Assembly: GCA_003155335.1 (NCBI GenBank)
Contig: PMCG01000052.1
Location: forward strand, 2,006 to 8,151
DNA: 6,146 nt
DNA from: Acidobacteriota bacterium
GTDB lineage: Bacteria; Acidobacteriota; Vicinamibacteria; Fen-336
Direction: 5' to 3'
In this document: positions 1 through 4,109 of the stretch, piece by piece
Position numbering within the stretch: the stretch's first letter is position 1
Layout of the letters: each line of letters opens with the position of its first letter
Notes under the pieces: generated by a model
Seen by the model: only the letters and a program-made list of their open reading frames with translations
What the model was told of the DNA's origin: nothing
Databases searched by the model: none
Made by a program: the position numbers and the translations under genes

Positions 1-1136
1 CCGCGGGTGTTGCTCATGCGGCCGCCCAGCTCCTGCTGGATCGCCGTCAGGCCGCCGAGCAGGCGCTCGCCCACGACGCGCGCGTTCTCGACCAGCCCTT
101 CCTCGTGGATCACCTCCAGCATGCGTGCGGCGCGCACCATGTCCGTGAGGTTGCCGCCCCAGGTCGAGTTCAGCCGCGACGACACGGCAAAGACGTTGTC
201 TTTGACCTCGTCCACTCGCGGGCCGACCAGGCAGCCGCAGACCTGTGTCTTCTTGCCGAAGCAGATGGCGTCGGGCGTGATGCCGAAGTGCTCGTAGGCC
301 CACATCTTGCCGGTGAGCCCCACGCCAGACTGCACCTCGTCCACGATGAAGAAGCAATCGTGTTCGCGGCACAGGCCCTCGAGCGCGCGCAGGAACTCGC
401 CGCGGAAGTGGTTGTCGCCGCCCTCGCCCTGGATCGGCTCGATGATCAGCGCGGCGATGTCGTCGGCGTTCTCCTTGAAGGCGCGTCGGATCTGATCGAG
501 GGCGCGCCCTTCCGCGGCGGCCAGCTCGGCTTCGACCTCGCGCGTGACCGGGAAGCGCAGCTTGGGGTTGTCGATGCGCGGCCAAGCGAACTTCGCGTAC
601 AGATCCGTCTTGACCGGGTCGCTGTTGGTGAGCGAGAGCGTGTAGCCCGAGCGGCCGTGGAACGCCTCGCGGAAGTGAATCACCTGGGTCCCGCGCTCGG
701 CGCTCACGCCGCGCGCCCGGTTTTTGCGGACCTTCCAATCCATGGCCGTCTTGAGCGCGTTCTCCACGCCCAGCGTGCCGCCCTCGACGAAGAAGGCGTG
801 GGGAAATCCCTGCGGCACGGCCAGCCGTTTGAAGGTGTCGACGAACTGGGCGAACTCGACCGTGTAGATGTCCGACAGCGAGGGCTTGAGCTGCGCGACC
901 CGGTGCAGCGTGGCCAGGAAGTCAGCGTCCTTGAGCTTGGGGTGGTTGTAGCCGATCGGGCTCGAGGCGAAGAAAGTCATGCAGTCGAGGTAGTCACGGC
1001 CCGCGCGGGAGTCGTGGAACCAGGAGCCCCGGCTGCGCTCGTAGTCGAAGACCACGTCGAAACCGTCGACCAAGAGCAGTCCGGCGAGCACGCCGTGCAC
1101 GCGATCCGGCGCCACGCCGAGGGACTTCGCCGTCAT
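1..1136 (-). CDS. lat: L-lysine 6-transaminase (lysine epsilon-aminotransferase), C-terminus cut by window edge
   Basis: PLP-dependent class III aminotransferase. The family moves the epsilon-amino group of L-lysine to 2-oxoglutarate, giving aminoadipate semialdehyde (which cyclises to piperideine-6-carboxylate) and glutamate, in the cytoplasm; it serves lysine catabolism or, in some actinomycetes, beta-lactam synthesis. Reading from ATG 1136 gives 378 codons plus two bases, open to base 1; the family runs to about 450 residues, so roughly 70 are missing. Visible motifs: EGGTLGVENALK (118-129, cofactor-phosphate region), FHGRSGYTLSLTN (159-171), EPIQGEGGD (233-241), VDEVQSG (265-271, Asp266 for the PLP ring nitrogen), FGKKTQVCG (293-301, Schiff-base Lys295) and RLNSTWGGN (321-329). 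The GEGGD, FGKKTQVCG and NSTWGGN blocks match, from memory, the Mycobacterium tuberculosis LAT (Rv3290c) closely, which separates it from ornithine and GABA aminotransferases. GGAGG lies seven bases before the ATG. No other lysine or beta-lactam gene is in view, so catabolism is the more likely role. Confidence 0.95.
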   Translation of the reverse strand, partial: MTAKSLGVAPDRVHGVLAGLLLVDGFDVVFDYERSRGSWFHDSRAGRDYLDCMTFFASSPIGYNHPKLKDADFLATLHRVAQLKPSLSDIYTVEFAQFVDTFKRLAVPQGFPHAFFVEGGTLGVENALKTAMDWKVRKNRARGVSAERGTQVIHFREAFHGRSGYTLSLTNSDPVKTDLYAKFAWPRIDNPKLRFPVTREVEAELAAAEGRALDQIRRAFKENADDIAALIIEPIQGEGGDNHFRGEFLRALEGLCREHDCFFIVDEVQSGVGLTGKMWAYEHFGITPDAICFGKKTQVCGCLVGPRVDEVKDNVFAVSSRLNSTWGGNLTDMVRAARMLEVIHEEGLVENARVVGERLLGGLTAIQQELGGRMSNTR

Positions 1137-1143
1137 GCGCGAA

Positions 1144-1148
1144 CCTCC
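1144..1148 (-). promoter_or_regulatory. Shine-Dalgarno site of lat
   Basis: GGAGG on the minus strand, seven bases before the ATG at 1136. It supports that start, which also fits the usual N-terminus of the family (PDRVHGVL motif at residues 10-17). Confidence 0.8.
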
Positions 1149-1269
1149 ACCGAGGCAGTCGCACCCCGGTGCCGTCGCAGGTGCGAGCGTTTGGAAGGAG
1201 CCCGAGTCACCATCGAGAATCCAAGATAGCGCGACCACGCGGCCCAAGAGAATGCCCGCAAAAGCGTGC

Positions 1270-1285
1270 GCATCTTAGCAGATGC
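1270..1285. repeat. 16-bp inverted repeat (possible operator) upstream of lat
   Basis: GCATCT-TAGC-AGATGC: two perfect 6-bp arms around a 4-base centre, about 135 bases upstream of the lat start and 120 bases upstream of the PilZ start. The size would fit a dimeric regulator half-site pair, but a single 6-bp inverted repeat can occur by chance in a few hundred bases. Confidence 0.3.
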
Positions 1286-1363
1286 AACCCGGGCTGGGTA
1301 GCCGGCCGACCGTAAGGCGTGCCCCCCCGGCGACGCTTCGTGTTCCAGGCTCTCTTCTCCCTC

Positions 1364-1392
1364 TTGACCCGCGCGCCGTGGCCTTCTACCAT
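1364..1392 (+). promoter_or_regulatory. Candidate sigma70-type promoter for the PilZ operon
   Basis: TTGACC (1364-1369, five of six to consensus) and TACCAT (1387-1392, four of six) are separated by exactly 17 bases. Transcription would begin near 1399, leaving only about eight bases before the ATG at 1407, which also lacks a clear Shine-Dalgarno sequence. The transcript would therefore be almost leaderless. This is a visual match only. Confidence 0.35.
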
Positions 1393-1406
1393 CCTTCCAC
1401 GAAGCG

Positions 1407-1745
1407 ATGAGCAAACCGGCCGAGAGGCGCCGTCACCCCCGTGTTAGCGTCGAGGGACGTCTGGATGGCCGCGCCACGGTCCTGGCCGATTTTCGCGTGC
1501 TGTCCCTGTCGGAGATCGGCGCCACGCTGGAGATGGGCATCCCCATGGCGCCGGGCTCGTCCTGCGATCTGACGTTGAACCTCTCGCACGTGTCGGTCGA
1601 TCTGAAGGGCCGTGTGGTCTACGTCGAGGACTCCGGCAACGCCAGCGCGCCCTATCGCGTCGGCATGGACTTCGTGCGTCTCCAGTCCCTCGACCGCGCG
1701 CTGCTCGCCTCCTACCTCGAGAGAGAACGCCGGAAGGCGCCATGA
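1407..1745 (+). CDS. PilZ domain protein 1 (RxxxR kept, Asp of DxSxxG replaced by Ser)
   Basis: A 112-residue cytoplasmic protein that is essentially one PilZ domain, the fold that senses cyclic di-GMP and controls motility, secretion or polysaccharide output. The N-terminal RxxxR arm is Arg8-Arg9-His10-Pro11-Arg12. The second motif is SLSEIG at 33-38, followed by hydrophobic strand residues; the family's usual Asp/Asn is Ser33, so binding may be weakened or changed. The 21-residue gap from Arg12 to Ser33 is normal for PilZ. The rest (DLTLNLSHVSVDLKGRVVYV, then YRVGMDFV) fits the beta barrel, and a C-terminal amphipathic helix follows (residues 93-110). There is no signal peptide or membrane segment. 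Its stop overlaps the next start as ATGA, so the two PilZ genes are probably translationally coupled. ATG 1407 is chosen because RxxxR begins only seven residues later; it has no strong ribosome site. Confidence 0.88.
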   Translation: MSKPAERRRHPRVSVEGRLDGRATVLADFRVLSLSEIGATLEMGIPMAPGSSCDLTLNLSHVSVDLKGRVVYVEDSGNASAPYRVGMDFVRLQSLDRALLASYLERERRKAP

Positions 1746-2038
1746 TCGAGCAGCCCTTGCGAGGGTCCCTGCGAGCCGAGGTGCGGGCGCGCGTGCTCGA
1801 CCTGTCGCATGGAGGCGCGCTGCTGCACCTCGCGACGCCGCTCGAGGTGGGCGGCATCTACGACTTCGCCCTGGACATCGAAGGCGAGACCGTCTGCGTG
1901 CAGGCTGAGGTGCGCCATCTGCGTATCGCTGCGCTGGCCGAGAGCGCGGGTTACCAGGTCGGCGTCCACTTCGTCGGCATCGATCCGAGTGACGAGCAGC
2001 GCCTGAGCGGGTACCTCGCCCGCCTGGCCCAGAGCTAG
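1742..2038 (+). CDS. PilZ domain protein 2 (DxSxxG kept, N-terminal arm shortened)
   Basis: A 98-residue single-domain PilZ protein. It has the canonical cyclic di-GMP motif DLSHGG (20-25) followed by ALLHL, then beta-strand segments (GIYDFALDIEG, VCVQAEVRHLRI) and GYQVGVHFVGI (about 76-86), the usual end of the barrel, with a C-terminal helix. Arginines at 7, 11 and 15 form RxxxR patterns, but the last is only five residues before Asp20, whereas the family normally has about 20 residues between the motifs; the arm is therefore short or non-functional. The ATG overlaps the stop of PilZ 1 by four bases and follows GGAAGG (1732-1737) by four bases, which supports this start and translational coupling. 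The two proteins may be a working pair (inference) or simply tandem paralogues. Confidence 0.87.
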   Translation: MIEQPLRGSLRAEVRARVLDLSHGGALLHLATPLEVGGIYDFALDIEGETVCVQAEVRHLRIAALAESAGYQVGVHFVGIDPSDEQRLSGYLARLAQS

Positions 2039-2069
2039 CGCTGGGCGCGGGCGCGTCAGCGGAGAGTGC

Positions 2070-2246
2070 ATGATGCCGAGCCTGTTCGCCGCCCTACTCG
2101 GCAGCGTGGTCGGATGGATCTTCGACGATTTCGTGGGCGGCGCAATGCCACTCGCCCCGCGTCTGATCGCCGGGCTGGTCGTCTCGACCGCGGTGTTCTA
2201 CTACGCGCGCCGCTTCCTCACCGACCTGCGCGACGATATGCGCTAG
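2070..2246 (+). CDS. Small hypothetical membrane protein, 58 residues
   Basis: I do not recognise a family. The reading frame starts ATG ATG and gives 58 residues. Two hydrophobic stretches (about 4-18 and 32-46, the second ending FYYA) are separated by an acidic/polar turn (FDDFVGG) and followed by a charged tail (RRFLTDLRDDMR). It would be a two-pass inner-membrane protein with short helices, or a hairpin. GGAG at 2061-2064 is five bases from the first ATG and eight from the second, so either could be used; starting at 2073 gives 57 residues. It begins 31 bases after PilZ 2 in the same direction, so it is probably the last gene of that operon and could be a membrane partner (inference). It ends 15 bases from the convergent lspA stop. 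Coding status rests on the ribosome site, operon position and hydrophobic pattern. Confidence 0.6.
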   Translation: MMPSLFAALLGSVVGWIFDDFVGGAMPLAPRLIAGLVVSTAVFYYARRFLTDLRDDMR

Positions 2247-2261
2247 GCGCGACTCCGCCCC

Positions 2262-2753
2262 CTACCGCTTCGTGCCCCAGCTACCGAGAAGCACCAGCGC
2301 GACGCCGCAGGTGATCGCCAGGTCCGCGACGTTGAAGATGCCGGTCCGGAGCGGGCCGAAACCGACATTGAGGAAGTCCACGACGCGGCCGTGAGCCAGC
2401 CGGTCGACCAGGTTGGACACGCCGCCGGACCAGATCAGACTCAGTCCGATGGTGGCGCAGGTCGTCCTGTCGTGGCGCACAAGGCCGAAGGTCAGTCCGA
2501 CGAGCATGACCGCGGTCCCGAAGACGAAGATCAGCGTGCGCGTGCGCTCGGGCAGGTTCGCGCCCATGCTGAGGAAGCCGCCGCGGTTCTCGACATACTC
2601 GATGCGCAGGGTGTCGGCGAGATAGGACTGGCGCGGGCTGTCCCGCAGCTCGCGCGCCGCGAAGTGCTTGCTCACCCGGTCGCAGCCGATCGTGCACACC
2701 ACGATGGCCACGGTCGCCAGCGCTCTCCGCCAAGTCCTCATTCCCCTGCTCAT
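2262..2753 (-). CDS. lspA: Lipoprotein signal peptidase (signal peptidase II)
   Basis: Inner-membrane aspartyl protease that cuts the signal peptide from diacylglyceryl-modified prolipoproteins just before the lipidated Cys. It has 163 residues, the usual size. Conserved blocks in order: first membrane helix ending CDRVSK (24-29, with the conserved Asp25), ENRGGFLSMG (55-64, equivalent to the NxGAAFS box), a second helix (74-92), a third containing WSGGVSNLVDRLAHGRVVDF (108-127, catalytic Asp117) and FNVADLAI (140-147, catalytic Asp144) leading into the last helix. The usual GN before the first catalytic site is SN here (Ser113), a mild variation. Both ATG 2753 and ATG 2741 (159 residues, MRTWRR) have poor ribosome sites; I give the longer. 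The frame stays open far upstream to 3056, but that part overlaps the phasin gene and has no LspA character. It lies 53 bases after the phasin-like gene in the same direction, so they are probably co-transcribed. Confidence 0.93.
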   Translation of the reverse strand: MSRGMRTWRRALATVAIVVCTIGCDRVSKHFAARELRDSPRQSYLADTLRIEYVENRGGFLSMGANLPERTRTLIFVFGTAVMLVGLTFGLVRHDRTTCATIGLSLIWSGGVSNLVDRLAHGRVVDFLNVGFGPLRTGIFNVADLAITCGVALVLLGSWGTKR

Positions 2754-2806
2754 GCCCTGGTTTTCACTCGCGCCGAAGCGCGCACCCGTCGCCGGCACCT
2801 CGGCGA

Positions 2807-3208
2807 CTAGGACGAGCTGCCTTTGTCCGCTGCGGGCGTCGCCCTCCTGCGGCGCCGAGCACCGCTGCGCGCCGCCGCGGAGCGGCTCTTCCCGGCCGCG
2901 CGGCCCTCGCCCTTCCGCTTGAGCGCTTCGACTTCCGCCTTGCGTGCGAGCCCGACTCGGTCGAGCGCGGTGGACACGGCGCTGGCGATCATCCGCTCGA
3001 GATTCTGGCGTCCCTGCTCCCACTTCACTCCGAGGCGCCCGGATTCCTGCTGCCACTTTCGCTCCAGGTCCACGAGCAGGCGTTCACCCTCGCTGCGGGT
3101 GATGTCGCCCTTTGAGACCAGGTCGTCGATCAACTGCCGCACCGCCTTCTCCGTCATGGCGAGCGAGCCGAGGCCGGCGGTGATCACGCGTCGAAGCGTC
3201 GGGTTCAT
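2807..3208 (-). CDS. Phasin-like coiled-coil protein with basic Arg/Ala/Ser tail
   Basis: A 133-residue cytoplasmic protein resembling the 'polyhydroxyalkanoate synthesis regulator phasin' type of small helical proteins. It has a short hydrophobic start (ITAGLGSLAMTEKAV, 9-23), then LIDDLVSKGDITRSEGERLL (26-45), the familiar 'elvkkGkls.eeGe.l' pattern, a long charged helix (46-85) and GLARKAEVEALKRK (86-99), which matches the closing 'LGLatreEVeaLk' motif. Family members usually end there in a coiled coil; this one instead has a disordered basic tail (about 97-122, including five consecutive Arg) like histone H1-type tails, then a neutral Ser-rich end. Granule surface binding is the family's supposed role; nucleic-acid or acidic-surface contact by the tail is inference. 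No PHA synthase is in view. The ATG follows AAGGAGG by six bases. It is the likely first gene of a unit with lspA. Confidence 0.8.
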   Translation of the reverse strand: MNPTLRRVITAGLGSLAMTEKAVRQLIDDLVSKGDITRSEGERLLVDLERKWQQESGRLGVKWEQGRQNLERMIASAVSTALDRVGLARKAEVEALKRKGEGRAAGKSRSAAARSGARRRRRATPAADKGSSS

Positions 3209-3214
3209 CGGACA

Positions 3215-3234
3215 CCTCCTTGTGAGCGATTATG
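3215..3234 (-). promoter_or_regulatory. Strong Shine-Dalgarno (3215-3221) and possible -10 box (3229-3234) of the phasin-like gene
   Basis: AAGGAGG on the minus strand lies six bases before the ATG at 3208, the best ribosome site in the window, and fixes that start. Just upstream, CATAAT (3229-3234) matches five of six of the -10 consensus. The nearest -35-like hexamer, CTGACG (3254-3259), is 19 bases away, too far to be convincing, so the ribosome site is firm and the promoter is tentative. Confidence 0.5.
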
Positions 3235-3255
3235 GCCCAACTGCCCCGTCGTGCG

Positions 3256-3417
3256 TCAGCGACGCTGGCGAGCTGATAGGCCCATGTCGTACGCGACGAG
3301 GAGATCCAGCCGCGGCGGCTCGACGCCCAGCAGGCGCAGGTAGTTGGTCACCTGACCGCGATGGTAGCTCTGATGATTGAGCAGATGCGCGATCATGCGC
3401 CAGAGCGGGTAGGTCCG
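3256..3417 (-). pseudogene. DinB-family protein, C-terminal remnant
   Basis: About 53 codons before the stop at 3256-3258 encode a clear DinB-superfamily C-terminus: RTYPLWRMIAHLLNHQSYHR, then GQVTNYLRLLGVEPPRLDLL. DinB proteins are four-helix metal-binding enzymes of about 150-170 residues that include thiol S-transferases; the HxxxH of NHQSYHRGQ supplies two of the three histidine ligands and is intact. The N-terminal two thirds, including the third ligand, is absent. The frame stays open upstream to 3651, but that part is low-complexity Ala/Ser/Arg sequence antisense to the gene at 3452 and has no DinB character. The only in-frame ATG nearby (3477) lies inside that other gene. I read this as a gene truncated at about 3417-3440. 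Its sequence is still uncorrupted, so the loss may be recent. Translation of a short product cannot be excluded. Confidence 0.72.
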
Positions 3418-3451
3418 GCTCGGGCGCGGGGTTCGCGCTACGATAGAGGCG

Positions 3452-4036
3452 ATGACGCGGACGCTGGCGATCCTCATCAGCACAGCTGTCCTGGCAACCG
3501 GCTCGGCTGAGGAAGACCGGGCGGCTGCTGTGCGGCTCGCGCAGGCAGCGCTGGCACAGGCGCTGCGCGTGACCGCAGAACACCTGCGCGTTGCCGACGT
3601 CCGCCCTGTCGAGTGGCCAGACGCGGCGCTGGGCTGCCCGGAGAAGGGCATGCAGTACGCGCAGGTTCTCGTCCCTGGCTATGACGTGCGTGTGGACGTC
3701 GACGGCACGTTGCATCACGTGCACGTTGGCGCGGGCCGCGCCGTGATCTGCGATCACCAGACTGCGCCTGACACGCCGAAGTATCTGCAAGTTGTCACAC
3801 GCGTGCAGGACCTGGCGCGACGCGACCTGGCGGCGCGCCTCAAGGTCGAGATCAAAGATGTCAGGGTGATACGCCTGCGGCCGGTGACGTGGCCTGACAC
3901 GAGTCTGGGATGTCCCGAGCCGGACCAACGCTACGACAAGGTCGAGACAAAGGGCTTCCTGATCGAGCTCGAGCACGCTGACAGGACCTACGTCTACCAC
4001 GGCGACCGGCAACGCGTCGTCTTCTGCCCTCGCTGA
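3452..4036 (+). CDS. Secreted protein with two tandem WPDxxLGCP domains, function unknown
   Basis: 194 residues. Residues 1-19 form a signal peptide (MTRTLAILISTAVLATGSA, likely cut before EED), so the mature protein is exported. The rest is two copies of one domain, about 28-101 and 120-193. Each has an alpha-helical start (LAQAALAQALRV / LARRDLAARLKV), then VRPVEWPDAALGCPEKGMQY (51-69 region) or LRPVTWPDTSLGCPEPDQRY (142-161), a G-Y/F strand, an H-rich strand (HHVHV / YVYH) and a final Cys. Trp55/147, Cys62/154 and Cys100/192 are each exactly 92 residues apart, and each copy has two Cys 38 apart, probably a disulphide. I recall WPDxxLGCPxxGxxY domains in exported hypothetical proteins of Chloroflexota and other soil bacteria but cannot name a family or activity. 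GAGG (3446-3449) is only two bases from the ATG, so initiation looks weak. It converges on the subtilase gene; an inhibitor or propeptide-like role is only a guess. Confidence 0.85.
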   Translation: MTRTLAILISTAVLATGSAEEDRAAAVRLAQAALAQALRVTAEHLRVADVRPVEWPDAALGCPEKGMQYAQVLVPGYDVRVDVDGTLHHVHVGAGRAVICDHQTAPDTPKYLQVVTRVQDLARRDLAARLKVEIKDVRVIRLRPVTWPDTSLGCPEPDQRYDKVETKGFLIELEHADRTYVYHGDRQRVVFCPR

Positions 4037-4061
4037 CCCCGATCCCTGGACAAGGCAGCAG

Positions 4062-4091
4062 CGTAGGGGCGATTCATGAATCGCCCCTACG
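4062..4091. repeat. Perfect 30-bp palindrome, GTAGGGGCGATTC dispersed-repeat type
   Basis: The half-site CGTAGGGGCGATTCA is followed at once by its exact reverse complement, with no loop and no mismatch; the next bases outward (G4061/T4092) do not pair. It lies in the 73-base gap between the convergent stops of the WPD-repeat protein and the subtilase. Read on the minus strand it translates as VGAIHESPL(R), a string I recall from many spurious hypothetical proteins in unrelated genomes, which suggests a widely dispersed extragenic palindrome. There is no T-run on either side, so it is not a standard intrinsic terminator, though the hairpin could still block or stabilise both transcript ends. 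Confidence 0.85.
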
Positions 4092-4109
4092 TACCGCGCC
4101 ACGAACTGG

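Larger units (their letters stand above)
1137..1406. promoter_or_regulatory. Divergent intergenic region between lat and the PilZ operon
   Basis: 270 bases separate the divergent starts, so promoters for both directions should lie here. It contains a 16-bp inverted repeat (1270-1285) and one plausible plus-strand promoter (1364-1392). I found no convincing -35/-10 pair for lat: TATCTT-like hexamers on the minus strand near 1225-1230 have no well-spaced partner. Short ORFs crossing the region show no family resemblance. I see no Lrp-type regulator gene, which is often found near lat in actinobacteria. Confidence 0.5.

Noticed and set aside
105..1229. 374-residue plus-strand ORF opposite lat
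   Set aside because: It is antisense to a strongly conserved aminotransferase, has no recognisable motif, and exists because high-GC genes leave long open antisense frames. It would tempt a gene caller because lat is cut at the window edge.
1133..1414. 93-residue minus-strand ORF upstream of lat, ending in ATGA overlap with lat
   Set aside because: The overlap looks like coupling, but the protein is basic, low-complexity and unlike any family, lies across the intergenic region, and lat has its own good ribosome site.
2754..3056. Upstream in-frame extension of lspA to 264 residues
   Set aside because: The added 101 residues are low-complexity Arg/Ala/Ser/Gly sequence overlapping the phasin gene in another frame; LspA proteins are normally about 160 residues.
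4062..4091. Palindrome as a standard rho-independent terminator
   Set aside because: There is no T-run following the stem on either strand and no loop, so the classic features are absent.
3230..4102. 290-residue minus-strand ORF opposite the WPD-repeat protein
   Set aside because: It is antisense to a protein with a signal peptide and internal duplication. Its start (VGAIHESPLR) is just the translated palindrome, so it is spurious.
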